Counted from the stretch's first letter, positions 24,935 to 34,434 are shown. The stretch: DNA of 63,649 bases from Promethearchaeota archaeon (GCA_019057795.1 JAHLWS010000063.1:1-63649), one strand, 5' to 3'. Notes: generated by a model not told the origin, from the letters alone. Made by a program: numbers and translations.

Positions 24935-25822
24935 TCATAATGGAGATGATTGCTTAGCTTTTATCATTTTAATATTATCATTCTGAATTTTTTCTTTTTC
25001 CTCTTTAGTCAGCTTTATAGTCCTTTCTTTCCTGAAAACCAAAATAAATTGGTGAGAGATACTTGGTATCCAAGAATAATTAATCCCATAGAGATGAAGT
25101 TTTTTATTTACATCGTACCATACGATTTCTCCTTTTAAAACAAAACCAATCTGGCTTAATATTCGTGCGATATCGGCGTTTAAAAGAAAATATTGACCAT
25201 TATGGTACATATTTCCGATAAAAACAGCACAATATCGTCCTGGCTTTAAAAGAGTAAAACATTTAGTAAAAACACCTTTGATCAACAACTCCCATTCTTC
25301 TTTAGTTCGCTTAACATGTTCAGAATCATCGCTAAATCTAGATAATTTCGATTTATCTGAATACACACCTTTTGACTCTTCCCCTACTTTTTTGTACACT
25401 CCCTTCGATTTCTCAACGATGTCCATCTTCCAATAAGGGACATCTGTTAAGATAAAATTAAATTTATCGTTATTTTTTTCGATTAAATTATGAAGCACTT
25501 CACGAGAATCTCCATGAATCACTTTATGAGGCTTCACGGCTTCTAAATGGCATATATTACGATAAATATCAATCCATTCCTTATTTATTTCAACGCCAAT
25601 ACCGTTTCGTTTGCTCAAAGAACAACCAAATAACGTCCCTCCAACGCCACAAAAAGGGTCTAACACTAGTTCTCCTTCTTTTGTAAAGGTTTTAATAATC
25701 ATTTCACATAATTCTGGAGGTTTTTGTCCACCGTGTTTATTTCTAAGCTTAAGTTGAAAGCTAGGAGGAAATCCTTTTGGAATCACAGACTTAGTTGAAA
25801 ATACCCATTCTTTGCCTGTCAA
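24935..25822 (-). CDS. DNA N4/N6 amino-methyltransferase
   Basis: 295 residues from a TTG start. KPPELCEMIIKTF and motif I LDPFCGVGGT (about residues 54-63) with GVEIN come first, followed by motif IV LTDVPYW (about 118-124), where DPPY has become DVPY. This order (I before IV) and the KHGGQKPPEL entry are those of N4-cytosine/N6-adenine DNA methylases. The same frame is open upstream to a TAA at 25896-25894, through GFYDVGNQLNDL, which looks like genuine protein, but that stretch has no ATG or GTG. Either TTG initiates or an A8 homopolymer hides a frameshift. No restriction enzyme is visible next to it. RNA methylation is a weaker alternative. Confidence 0.82.
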   Translation of the reverse strand: MTGKEWVFSTKSVIPKGFPPSFQLKLRNKHGGQKPPELCEMIIKTFTKEGELVLDPFCGVGGTLFGCSLSKRNGIGVEINKEWIDIYRNICHLEAVKPHKVIHGDSREVLHNLIEKNNDKFNFILTDVPYWKMDIVEKSKGVYKKVGEESKGVYSDKSKLSRFSDDSEHVKRTKEEWELLIKGVFTKCFTLLKPGRYCAVFIGNMYHNGQYFLLNADIARILSQIGFVLKGEIVWYDVNKKLHLYGINYSWIPSISHQFILVFRKERTIKLTKEEKEKIQNDNIKMIKAKQSSPL

Positions 25823-26108
25823 ATCGTTAAGCTGATTTCCTACATCGTAAAAACCGCGTGATTTTCCACTTTCAGAAAATAATTCTATTTTTTTTATCCG
25901 ATGTTCACCTATCTAAGTGTTTTTGGGAAATAGAGTATATTAATAATTCATTTAGATTTGAAGAAAATTTTATATATTAACTTATTAATAAGTGTTAATC
26001 TGTTAATATGTTTGATCGAGATAAAGCAATGACATATTAAATAAAGATTTTTAAGCTTTAATTGAATCTATTTTTATAATCTCATATCTTTGTACAAGTG
26101 ATTGTTAA

Positions 26109-26915
26109 ATGAAATTATTTAGTATTAATGAAAAAGGCGATTTAATCGAATTAAATAAGTTGGAATTTGATACCCAGAGCGTGTATCTTATTGACGATGA
26201 AAAGAAAAATACAGTATTTATCTGGGTAGGACTTGATGTTCCTCAATACAAAAAAGATATAACGGCAGCGTGGGCTAGAAAATTCGATAAAGACCGAGGC
26301 GGTAGTTGTAAAATACTAATAATGAAACAAAATAGAGAATATGGTTCATTTCTATCTATGATGAACGAATTAAAAAAGGGTTTAATTCCAGGTGAAACAA
26401 TCGAACGTAGACCCGAATTAATATTAAAAGAACCTACTGAATCTCCAAAACCCGTGTTCGATACTGAAGTTCAAGAAGAAAAGGAAGATGAATCTGGAGC
26501 GAGGATATCGGCGTGGTTAGCACAGTATAAAGAATATTACCAATTAGAAATTGAAGCACCAGTAGACAAACCAGATGAACCAGTAATAATACTGGAGACG
26601 CTAGAAGTTGAAGAAGTAGTTTTAGAGGATATTGATGAAGAAGATAAGGAGGAAATTGGTCTTGAATCTCAAATTAGAGAAGGGGCTTATTATCTTTCTT
26701 TGAAGAAATACTCATACAATGATTTATGCTGGCTTTTAGCAGAAACTATTCAAAAGATAAATCTTGGGATGCCCTCGCTTGAGGAGATTAGGAAGAAGGC
26801 AGAGGAAGTATTTAATTCGTCAAGTACATACGATGAGTTGTGCTGGTTGAACGCTGAGATGGACCTTTTAATCGAGCTACATTATCTTGAACAAGAAAAA
26901 AGAGAGTTTAATTAA
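26109..26915 (+). CDS. Gelsolin-domain-like protein
   Basis: 268 residues. Residues 1-95 match the gelsolin/villin repeat: an opening strand LFSINEKGDLIEL, then SVYLIDDEKKNTVFIWVGLD, the hallmark pattern (F-I-W-V-G after an acidic turn). Then comes a long helix with KKDITAAWARKF. A Glu/Pro/Val-rich acidic linker occupies residues 105-205. The C-terminus has two copies of a helical unit, YNDLCWLLAE and YDELCWLNAE, about 50 residues apart. Gelsolin-type proteins regulate actin filaments in eukaryotes, and Asgard archaea encode actins and gelsolin-like proteins, so a cytoskeletal role is plausible. No actin or profilin gene is in the window. Confidence 0.78.
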   Translation: MKLFSINEKGDLIELNKLEFDTQSVYLIDDEKKNTVFIWVGLDVPQYKKDITAAWARKFDKDRGGSCKILIMKQNREYGSFLSMMNELKKGLIPGETIERRPELILKEPTESPKPVFDTEVQEEKEDESGARISAWLAQYKEYYQLEIEAPVDKPDEPVIILETLEVEEVVLEDIDEEDKEEIGLESQIREGAYYLSLKKYSYNDLCWLLAETIQKINLGMPSLEEIRKKAEEVFNSSSTYDELCWLNAEMDLLIELHYLEQEKREFN

Positions 26916-26941
26916 AAAACTTAAATAAGTCTTGATTTGTT

Positions 26942-27511
26942 TTATTCCTTTTTGTAATCTCGTCCTATGTTCCAAGCTTTTCCTATAGGTTCCCCGATTT
27001 TCCAATAGTTATAATCACTCATAGAAAAAAACACAGGTTTCATTTTTGTGATGTCGGGAATTCCATTTGTTAAGAATTTCTCTTCGGCGTAAGCTTGGAT
27101 GATTTCTCCAAGAAAGATATCTTGTCCTTTTCCAGTTTCTACGATCTGGACAACTTTACACTCTAGATTTAACGGTGCATCCTTAATCATAGGTGCGGTT
27201 TTTAATTCTCCATAAAAAACATCAAATACATCAGATTTATCTACTTCTTTGCCAGATTTTATTCCACAATAATCAGTTGGTAATAAAATATCTTCAGAAG
27301 GTGTGTTGACGCTAAATGTTTTGTTTTCCCTTATACCTATATTAGTGTAATGACCCTGATTAGCAGAAATAGAAACCATGGGTGGTTTATGTTCTACAAT
27401 ACTAACCCAACCAATTGGCATAAAGTTTGGCTTTCCCTCTATGTTTGCTCCTACGACTACAACTGGCATGGGGTATAGATATGCTCCAAGTTTAATTTTA
27501 TTTTTAGTCAT
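26942..27511 (-). CDS. Flavin reductase-like FMN-binding protein
   Basis: 189 residues of the split-barrel flavin reductase family. The core is PMPVVVVGANIEGKPNFMPI with GWVSIVEHKPPMVSISA, then HYTNIGIRENKTFSVNTPS and a GIKSGKEVDKSDVF segment typical of archaeal flavoredoxins. It binds FMN and transfers electrons in the cytosol. It is next to a small cupin gene on the same strand but about 115 bp apart, so the two are probably separately transcribed. Confidence 0.9.
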   Translation of the reverse strand: MTKNKIKLGAYLYPMPVVVVGANIEGKPNFMPIGWVSIVEHKPPMVSISANQGHYTNIGIRENKTFSVNTPSEDILLPTDYCGIKSGKEVDKSDVFDVFYGELKTAPMIKDAPLNLECKVVQIVETGKGQDIFLGEIIQAYAEEKFLTNGIPDITKMKPVFFSMSDYNYWKIGEPIGKAWNIGRDYKKE

Positions 27512-27626
27512 TTTAATCTCGGGTTTAATGTTCTTAGGTTTATAGATGTAATATATAATTATGCTTAAGAATTAAAATAATTTGGTTATGATTTAAAAAT
27601 TAAATAAAAGAGCGTAAGTTTAATAA

Positions 27627-27971
27627 TTACGCTTTAACCATGATTAGCATCATTTTAAATCGTTCAAGAGCTTTGAGAGCGTGCGGTTCGTTAGCTGGCA
27701 TAGTGATCATCTGCCCTTCTTGTAATATGTAAGACTTTTTAGAAATTATAATTTCAGCTTTTCCATTAAAAACATATACTAACGCATCAAATGGAGCAGT
27801 ATGTTCACTTAAACCTTGATCTTTATCGAACGAAAATAAAGTTACTGAGCCTACCTTTTTATTAACTAACATTCTGCTGACAACAGAGCCCTCTTGATAA
27901 TCAAGTAAACTTTCTAAATCTAGGATTTCGGTATGTTCTTTATTTTGGTTGGTTTCACTCATAATTTTCAC
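27627..27971 (-). CDS. Small cupin-domain protein
   Basis: 114 residues, a single cupin barrel. Cupin motif 1 is represented by GLSEHTAPFDALVYVFNGKA (one His, no second) and motif 2 by MPANEPHALKAL (His present). Metal ligands are therefore reduced compared with classic cupins, similar to many archaeal single-domain cupins. Two in-frame ATGs exist three codons apart (27971 and 27962). The ligand and function are unknown. Confidence 0.85.
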   Translation of the reverse strand: MKIMSETNQNKEHTEILDLESLLDYQEGSVVSRMLVNKKVGSVTLFSFDKDQGLSEHTAPFDALVYVFNGKAEIIISKKSYILQEGQMITMPANEPHALKALERFKMMLIMVKA

Positions 27972-28126
27972 TTTTAAGTTTTAACATTTTATATTTAATC
28001 TTAATAATTGTAAGGCGCTTATAAAACTAAATTCGAACATGTTATTTGGTTTAATTAAATTCAATTACTTCCGTCTTATAAAACTCAATTATCAACTTTT
28101 TAAATTAATAAATATTGGAGTATAAT

Positions 28127-29251
28127 ATGGCAATAGAAAGAATAGATTTATACAGAGAATTACAGAAGTATCTTGATAAGATGCCGGTTGGTTATCCAGC
28201 TACAGAATCTGGTATTGAAATTAAGATTTTGAAGCATCTCTTCACTCCCGAACAAGTCAAAATCGCACTGAAATTGAATTTTATGGCAGATCCGTTAAGA
28301 AAAATTTTTAGGAGATTGAAAAAAAGTGGTTTCTCTTTAGAAGAATTAGAGAGCAAACTAGACGATATGTATTTCAAGGGTTTAATTAATCGGGGGATTG
28401 TAAAAGAAGGAGAAACAGACGTTAAGTATTATGGTAGTGCTCCTTTAGTAGTAGGCATGTTTGAATATCAATTGAATAGATTAACACCTGAATTTTTTAA
28501 AGATGCTCATGAATACATAAAAAATACCTTTTTTAATGAAGAGTATAATAGTACGGGCATTCCTCAATTACGCGTGATCCCAATAGATCAGACTGTTAAT
28601 TATGAACAGTCAATTGCTCAATACGACGATTTAAAAGCAGTTATTGAAAATATCGGAGAACCAATTGCTGTTATGGAATGTATCTGTCGAAAGGGGGCGG
28701 ATCTCATAGGAGAAACATGTACCAAGACAAAATTGCGCGAATCATGCTTTTCATTTAGAAGTGCTGCTAGGAGTTTTATAGAAAAAGGTCTAGCTCGAGA
28801 GATTACGAAAGAAGAAGCATTTAAAATCTTAGAAAAAGCAGAAGAAGATGGATTAGTGCTTCAACCTGGAAATTCTCAGAGGCCAATGAGTATATGTACC
28901 TGTTGTGGTTGTTGTTGTGGAGTACTCACAGCCCAAAAACAACTACCTGAATTATCACATTTTTTCGCCACTAATTATTACGCTGAAGTGGATCCAGATC
29001 TATGTGTAGGGTGTGGAATTTGTGAAGATAGATGTAATTTGGATGCTATTAATATTGAAGACAATATCGCGCAAGTAGATAAAGGAAGGTGTATTGGCTG
29101 TGGAGTATGCGTTCCTACTTGTACCTCAGAAGCAATGAAGCTTATTAAGAAAGAAGAGGAAACACTTCCTCCAAAGAATACAGTGACAACCTACATGACA
29201 ATTATGGATAAAAAAGCAGAATTAGCCAGAGCTGAAAAAACTCTAATTTAA
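28127..29251 (+). CDS. 4Fe-4S ferredoxin-type protein with N-terminal helical domain
   Basis: About 374 residues from the ATG at 28127, preceded by a GGAG ribosome-binding site; a TTG 12 bases earlier is less likely. Residues 1-110 look like a winged-helix or helical region. Cys clusters follow: CICRKGADLIGETC (near 185) and CTCCGCCCG (near 260). Two ferredoxin motifs occupy residues 290-345 (CVGCGICEDRCNLDA, CIGCGVCVPTCTSEA). This arrangement is common in anaerobic archaea and bacteria and is thought to serve electron transfer. The next gene, a ferredoxin-nitroreductase fusion, lies 64 bases downstream and is probably in the same operon. Confidence 0.85.
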   Translation: MAIERIDLYRELQKYLDKMPVGYPATESGIEIKILKHLFTPEQVKIALKLNFMADPLRKIFRRLKKSGFSLEELESKLDDMYFKGLINRGIVKEGETDVKYYGSAPLVVGMFEYQLNRLTPEFFKDAHEYIKNTFFNEEYNSTGIPQLRVIPIDQTVNYEQSIAQYDDLKAVIENIGEPIAVMECICRKGADLIGETCTKTKLRESCFSFRSAARSFIEKGLAREITKEEAFKILEKAEEDGLVLQPGNSQRPMSICTCCGCCCGVLTAQKQLPELSHFFATNYYAEVDPDLCVGCGICEDRCNLDAINIEDNIAQVDKGRCIGCGVCVPTCTSEAMKLIKKEEETLPPKNTVTTYMTIMDKKAELARAEKTLI

Positions 29252-29315
29252 TTATTATATTTTAATAGAACACAAAACAGTTTTATAAAATAATTCTTAA
29301 AATGGTTTGTTTAAT

Positions 29316-30209
29316 ATGCTAAATACTATAAAAAATTCTATAATAGAAATTGATATTGAAAATTGTACAGGATGTAAAGCGTGCGTTAAGGAATGCGTTG
29401 TTAGTTTGTTTTATTTTGAAGCAGGTTTACTCCAAATAGTGGATTCTTTTGAGGATTCTTGTATATTATGCGGTCACTGTGAAGCTGTATGTCCTGTTGA
29501 TGTAATTAGGTTACTATTTCATAAACAGGAGGTTTTAGCAGATAATTCAATAAAGGAAAAAGTTCCATCGTTTGATTCTTTTTTAAACCTTGCTTTAACC
29601 AGAAGGTCAATCCGGCAATTTAAGGATAAGGCAATCTCTAAAGATTTAATAGAAAAATTGTTAGAAATGGCTAGGTATTCTCCCACTGGAAGTAATTCAG
29701 AAAATGTTTACTATACTATAGTTCAAGATAAAAAAATTGTAACCGCTATATCAAATCACATAACGAAAAAAACAATTGGATTTGTCAAGGCGATTGAGAC
29801 CCCACAGGGGCGTGCTTTTTTGAAGGGGCGAATGTCTGAAGAAGAATTCAACCTTGCTGAAGAAAATCTTCCGACTACAAAAAGAATTCTAAAATCGATT
29901 GAACAAGGAATTGATTTTTGGTGTTGGAATGGAGAGTTAATCGTTATTCACGGGGATAAAGTCATAGGAGGAATACCAGAAAATTGTTCTCTAGCTGCTG
30001 CCCACATTATACTCGCTGCTGAAACCTTAGGGTTAGGAACATGCTCTTTAGGATATTTAACATTTCACATAAACCAATCTAAAACGATAAGAGAATTGAT
30101 AAAGATTCCGGAGGGTCATTTTGTAGGTTATTCTTTAACAATGGGGTACCCTAACGTAAAGTATAAAAGAATTCCCGCGCGAAAACCCTCAAGAATTCAG
30201 TGGCTCTAA
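29316..30209 (+). CDS. Nitroreductase with N-terminal ferredoxin domain
   Basis: 297 residues from ATG 29316 (a TTG at 29307 would add three). The ferredoxin part has CTGCKACVKECVV and CILCGHCEAVCPVDV. The nitroreductase part begins ALTRRSIRQFKDK, with the FMN-binding RRSIR, then ARYSPTGSNSENV, and ends near ETLGLGTCSLGYL and a PARKP tail. It is a Fe-S-linked FMN reductase of anaerobes. It follows a ferredoxin-type gene, so electrons probably pass between the two. The substrate is unknown. Confidence 0.9.
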   Translation: MLNTIKNSIIEIDIENCTGCKACVKECVVSLFYFEAGLLQIVDSFEDSCILCGHCEAVCPVDVIRLLFHKQEVLADNSIKEKVPSFDSFLNLALTRRSIRQFKDKAISKDLIEKLLEMARYSPTGSNSENVYYTIVQDKKIVTAISNHITKKTIGFVKAIETPQGRAFLKGRMSEEEFNLAEENLPTTKRILKSIEQGIDFWCWNGELIVIHGDKVIGGIPENCSLAAAHIILAAETLGLGTCSLGYLTFHINQSKTIRELIKIPEGHFVGYSLTMGYPNVKYKRIPARKPSRIQWL

Positions 30210-30326
30210 GGGTTTTTCTATTTTGTTTATTACTATATTCATCGATTATAAGCAATTTTTACACCAATACTTTTATTTCAGTATTATCTAAAATTTTTAA
30301 CAAATAAATTTAAAGCGAAAAAAAGT

Positions 30327-30485
30327 ATGAGTTCAAGTTAAGTAAAATCTTCTAGTTCGATTTTAAATATTTTAATTATTGTATTTGGAGTGATTTTTCT
30401 ATTTAGAGCGGTAGTCGACCTATTAACTTTGTTTGGATTAATTTTAGGATGTCGTCTTATATTTAAAGACCTATTCTTATTATGA
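30327..30485 (+). pseudogene. Remnant of a small membrane protein
   Basis: An ATG at 30327 is followed after four codons by an in-frame TAA (30339). The same frame then runs to a TGA at 30483 through two hydrophobic segments, LNILIIVFGVIFLF and LLTLFGLILGCRLIF, the kind of helical hairpin seen in HdeD-like proteins. It looks decayed or mis-sequenced near its start. Confidence 0.35.
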
Positions 30486-30517
30486 ATGTTTATTCATTTG
30501 ATGTTTCAATCCCAAAC

Positions 30518-30530
30518 TTTTATATATAAC
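30518..30530 (+). promoter_or_regulatory. TATA-box-like promoter of the gene at 30619
   Basis: TTTTATATATAAC lies about 90 bases before the start of the membrane protein gene, a typical archaeal TATA element. A GAGGT ribosome-binding site is seen at 30606-30610. Confidence 0.45.
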
Positions 30531-30618
30531 ACAATTAAACTATTATTTAATAAAATTTAAATAATAAAAAAAAATATAACAAAAAAAAGAAAATTCCAAA
30601 ATTTAGAGGTTAAACATT

Positions 30619-31209
30619 ATGAGTGAAGAATTAAGCGAAGAAGCTTTTTGGAAAGGAATGATAAAGAAGCATTGGGTGGGCTTTTTAATATTATTGCTAG
30701 TTTGTGTAGGATTTTTTATCTGGTTTTTTACTATACTGTTAACTTATATTGCAAATTCTGATATTGGCGGTAATGGCCTGTGGACTCTTGATTATTTTTC
30801 AGTTGGAACATCTATATTATGGTTACTATCATTAATTGGATGGGAACTATTATTAGGATTCCTTCCATTTGGTGGAATATTTTGTCTTATTTTAGCAATA
30901 TATTGGTTTGTAATACTACCCGAAGAAGATAAAGAAGCAATTAAAGCGAGAGAAAGTAAAGATAAAAAAAAGAAACGTACAAAAGAAGGTGGTGGCGTTA
31001 GTTTCTTATTTACAATCGCATTTTTAATTGTAGTATTTATCGATGGTCAATGGTTAACTCCATTTGGTAGTCTTACGTATAGCTATTTGATCCAAGCTTA
31101 CCTTATTGGCTTTATTTGGGTGTGTATAATTGCGAGCATACCTGCAGTGATTCTTTTTCTTTACTGGGTTACAAAAGAAACCGACTGGGTTACAAAAAAA
31201 TCCGAATAA
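30619..31209 (+). CDS. Membrane protein with four helices, function unknown
   Basis: 196 residues. An amphipathic N-terminus (SEELSEEAFWKGMIKKH) leads into helices near residues 18-40, 75-102, 130-145 and 155-180. A Lys-rich cytosolic loop (residues 105-128, SKDKKKKRTKEGGG) separates the two helix pairs. The C-terminus contains a short duplication, YWVTKETDWVTKK. No family is recognised. It has its own promoter and a poly-T terminator, so it is a monocistronic gene. Confidence 0.75.
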   Translation: MSEELSEEAFWKGMIKKHWVGFLILLLVCVGFFIWFFTILLTYIANSDIGGNGLWTLDYFSVGTSILWLLSLIGWELLLGFLPFGGIFCLILAIYWFVILPEEDKEAIKARESKDKKKKRTKEGGGVSFLFTIAFLIVVFIDGQWLTPFGSLTYSYLIQAYLIGFIWVCIIASIPAVILFLYWVTKETDWVTKKSE

Positions 31210-31218
31210 ATCTACAAA

Positions 31219-31229
31219 TTTTTTTTTTT
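31219..31229 (+). terminator. Poly-T terminator
   Basis: Eleven consecutive T start ten bases after the stop of the membrane protein gene. Confidence 0.5.
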
Positions 31230-31390
31230 ATGTTTAAAAATTTAGAAAGAAAAAAACAGAAATATACTCTAAAAATTACTCTTTTGTTGGTTATAAATAC
31301 TTTAGAAATATTTTTTTGATAAATCTATCAAAGCAATCTATTGTTATAGATAGAAAGAGATATAGAAAAACTAAAATGTGATTAATTATT

Positions 31391-31540
31391 GTAAGAAAAA
31401 CAACTAATGGAATGATGGATTGGTTTGGCTTGTTGCCGTTATCTACATTTGGAGACGGAAGGTGTTATATTGTTCCAGGTATGGGAAATACTGGAGTATT
31501 CGAAACAGATGAAGGTTGCGCACAACTTGGTGATGTATGA
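31391..31540 (+). pseudogene. Duplicated 5' fragment of the alkylsulfatase-like MBL gene
   Basis: The frame gives VRKTTNGMMDWFGLLPLSTF, then GDGRCYIVPGMGNTGVFE and TDEG. It is nearly the same as residues 2-44 of the protein encoded at 33122, at DNA level as well as protein level. After TDEG it diverges and stops at TGA 31538-31540. The start codon is replaced by ATT. This is a truncated copy placed upstream of the GH4 gene, left by a duplication or rearrangement. Confidence 0.85.
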
Positions 31541-31667
31541 TAAAATTATATTCTTTAATGTCGAAGAAAATATCGAGAGAAATAAATAATATCACCAGTG
31601 AAAATTATTATTTAATAAAAAAAACAATTTATTTATAGAAATTAAATTTAGAAATAATTGATTAATA

Positions 31668-32975
31668 ATGAGTAAAGAAAAAATAGTAGTGATTGGTGCC
31701 GGGTCTCTTCAATTTGGATTAGGTTCCGTGGGCAGTGTAATACATAGTGAAATTTTAGATGGTTCTACTATATGCCTTCACGATATAAACGAAGAAACTT
31801 TAGGTTTAGCAACTCAAGCATGTCAATCTGCTGTTGAGAGTGGTAAATTAAATTATACCGTTGAATCATCTTTAGATCGAAAAGAAGCCTTAAAAAACGC
31901 AACATTTGTTATCAACGCAATAGAAATACCTCCACGATTTAAACTCTTAAGGTGGGATTTTGAGTTTCCAATGATGTGGGGTAGTACGCAAATTACTGGT
32001 GAGAATGGTGGACCTGGAGGTTTCTTCCATTCATTGAGAGTGATACCTCCCATTTTAGACATTTGTGAGGATATTCAGAAGATTTGCCCTAATGCGTTTT
32101 TTATAAATTACTCCAATCCCATGAGTCGAATTTGTCTGGCAATAAAACGAAAATTTCCAAATCAAAAATTTGTAGGCTTATGCCACGAATTAGGAAATAA
32201 TGCCCCTCAAATCCTCCCAAAAATTCTTGATACGCCGATGTCAAATATTGAAATAAAAGCAGGAGGATTGAATCATTTTGGAGTTGTTCTAGAAGCAAAA
32301 TATCGCGATACTGGTAGAAACGCTTATCCAGATATTCGTCAGAAAGGTCCTGCAGTTTTAGGGAGATTAGCTGAAAAAACAGACCTTTCTCTAATTAAAT
32401 TCATTTTAGAAACATATGATTATTATGCATACACGACGGACAATCACTATGGGGAATACATGTCATGGGCGTGGGAAGTTGCAGACTTGCCCCATGGCCG
32501 TGAATTCTGGGAATCCTACGAAGTTATGTTGGCTAAAAGTTTTAATCGAATAAAAAGAACTATAGAACGCGGAAAAGGCGCTAAACTCGTGAGAGCTGAT
32601 GCTGAAAGAGCTATTCCTATTATTGAAGGCATAATAACTAATGGCAATCACGAAGAATCCTCGGTAAACATTCCTAATGATGGTATTATTATGAATCTTC
32701 CGCAAGACCTAGTAGTAGAATGCCCTGCTATCGTTAATAAAGATGGTCTTCACGGAGTACCGCTTGGAGACTATCCCAAAGGTCTAGCTGCGTTATTAAG
32801 AACTCAGGCCTCTGTTCAAGACCTTGTCGTCGAGGCAATTCTTACCAAATCAAAGAAAGTTGCTCTACAAGCGCTTCTTGCCGATCCCGTTATAAATAGC
32901 TCGTCGCAAGCAAAAAATATCTTCGAATCAATGTTAAAACTTCAAAAGAAATACATACAAATCGAGCTTGAATAA
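31668..32975 (+). CDS. Glycoside hydrolase family 4 enzyme (alpha-galacturonidase/alpha-glucosidase group)
   Basis: 435 residues of GH4, enzymes that use NAD and Mn2+ in an unusual redox elimination mechanism. The NAD site is VVIGAGSLQFG at the N-terminus. GENGGPGGFFHSLR, INYSNPMSRIC, VGLCHELG (metal-binding Cys-His) and GLNHFGVVLE follow in family order. The C-terminal region has VECPAIVNKDGLHGV and LLRTQASVQDLVVEA. It acts on alpha-linked glycosides or uronides in the cytosol. It sits before an alkylsulfatase-like gene and near two sulfatases, suggesting breakdown of sulfated sugars. Confidence 0.93.
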   Translation: MSKEKIVVIGAGSLQFGLGSVGSVIHSEILDGSTICLHDINEETLGLATQACQSAVESGKLNYTVESSLDRKEALKNATFVINAIEIPPRFKLLRWDFEFPMMWGSTQITGENGGPGGFFHSLRVIPPILDICEDIQKICPNAFFINYSNPMSRICLAIKRKFPNQKFVGLCHELGNNAPQILPKILDTPMSNIEIKAGGLNHFGVVLEAKYRDTGRNAYPDIRQKGPAVLGRLAEKTDLSLIKFILETYDYYAYTTDNHYGEYMSWAWEVADLPHGREFWESYEVMLAKSFNRIKRTIERGKGAKLVRADAERAIPIIEGIITNGNHEESSVNIPNDGIIMNLPQDLVVECPAIVNKDGLHGVPLGDYPKGLAALLRTQASVQDLVVEAILTKSKKVALQALLADPVINSSSQAKNIFESMLKLQKKYIQIELE

Positions 32976-33121
32976 TACAGAAAGAATAAGAATTGATTTT
33001 AAATAGAAAATAAATGTAATCATATTATAAAAAAACTATAACGAATCGAATACATAATATTTTTAAAAGTTAAAAATGAGAATAATATAAAAAAAATTAT
33101 GCTAAGAAGGAGGGGCAATTT

Positions 33122-34414
33122 ATGGTAAGAAAAACAACTGATGGAATGAGTGCTTGGTTTGGCATGTTTCCGTTATCTACATTTGGAGACGGAAGGTGTT
33201 ATATAGTCCCAGGTATGGGAAATACCGGAGTATTCGAAACAGATGAGGGTTTAGTTATTTTCGATGTGCCTATAAAACAGTACGCTCATAAAACTTTTAA
33301 CCAAATAAGGCAACTAACGAATAAACCTGTTAAATACATAATCTATTCGCATGGGCATTTTGATCACGCTTTTGGTTACGGTCCTTTTATAGAAGAGATA
33401 AAAAAGAAAGGTTGGGATATGCCTGAAGTAATTGCTCACGAAAACTGTATTAAGCGATTTGAGAAATATAGAACTCTCGATAAATATCACGATTGGATAA
33501 ATAAGCAACAATTTGCTTCAGTAAGGGGGAAGGAACAAGAGTCGCTCGTATCTGCCCACGAAACATTAGACCCAACAATTATTCTTAGGGGTAATGAGGA
33601 TTCGTATTCGTTTAAATTAGGAAAGGTCGATTTTGAGATTTACCACGATAAGGGGGAAACCGACGATTCAATTTGGTTGTGGGTGCCAGAAAAGAAGGCA
33701 ATTTGTTCCGGTGATTTGATGGTTTCGTCGTTTCCTAACATAGGGAATCCTTATAAAGTTCAGCGGTATCCTAAAGATTGGGCAATAGCTATGGAAAGAA
33801 TGCGAGATAAAAACGCAGAATATTTAGTTCCCGGCCATGGAAGGCTCATCGAAGGTAAAGAGAAAGTAAAAGACATTTTATCGATTACAGCAGAAGCTAT
33901 GAATTTTGTTCACGATGAAGTTGTCAAAAGATTAAACGAAGGAAAATGGTTCGAACAAATTTACTACGAAATGCTTGAAATCTTTCCAGAAAAGTTCAAA
34001 AAACACGATATTTTAAGACCCATTTATGGTTGTTATCGCTTCGCTATTCATGCCACTTACAGACTTTATCACGGGTGGTATAACAGTGGAAACCCTACCG
34101 ATCTTTTTCCAGCCAAAACGGATGATATCGCCCGAGAATTCTTAAAATTAAATAGCGAAGAAAAATACCTGGAACACGCTAAAAAGCTTTTTTCTGAAGG
34201 TAAAAGACAGCTTGCTTTACATGTTCTTGATATAGTTGTAAAGGGAACTGATGAGAAAAATGTAGAAACTCTAGTTGAAGCTTTAAAGTTAAAAGTTAAG
34301 ATATTAAAAGAAAAAGTAAAAAATGAGCCTTCTTTCATAGCAGGGAACATTATCGGTAATGCAGCTTATCAAATAAAAGAAAGATTGAAAGAATTGAAAA
34401 AAAATTTAAATTAA
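33122..34414 (+). CDS. Alkylsulfatase-like metallo-beta-lactamase fold hydrolase
   Basis: 430 residues. The MBL metal motif is HGHFDH (residues 77-82), with further ligands in GETDDS and LVPGHGR. The architecture after residue 240 is helical, with AIHATYRLYHGWYNSGNPT, the dimerisation/substrate region of SdsA1/BDS1-type alkylsulfatases. These hydrolyse primary or secondary sulfate esters using two zinc ions. No signal peptide is present, so the enzyme is cytosolic. A strong ribosome-binding site (AAGGAGGGG) precedes the ATG. The first 44 codons are duplicated as a fragment at 31391. Confidence 0.88.
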   Translation: MVRKTTDGMSAWFGMFPLSTFGDGRCYIVPGMGNTGVFETDEGLVIFDVPIKQYAHKTFNQIRQLTNKPVKYIIYSHGHFDHAFGYGPFIEEIKKKGWDMPEVIAHENCIKRFEKYRTLDKYHDWINKQQFASVRGKEQESLVSAHETLDPTIILRGNEDSYSFKLGKVDFEIYHDKGETDDSIWLWVPEKKAICSGDLMVSSFPNIGNPYKVQRYPKDWAIAMERMRDKNAEYLVPGHGRLIEGKEKVKDILSITAEAMNFVHDEVVKRLNEGKWFEQIYYEMLEIFPEKFKKHDILRPIYGCYRFAIHATYRLYHGWYNSGNPTDLFPAKTDDIAREFLKLNSEEKYLEHAKKLFSEGKRQLALHVLDIVVKGTDEKNVETLVEALKLKVKILKEKVKNEPSFIAGNIIGNAAYQIKERLKELKKNLN

Positions 34415-34434
34415 AAATTTTATTTTATATTATT

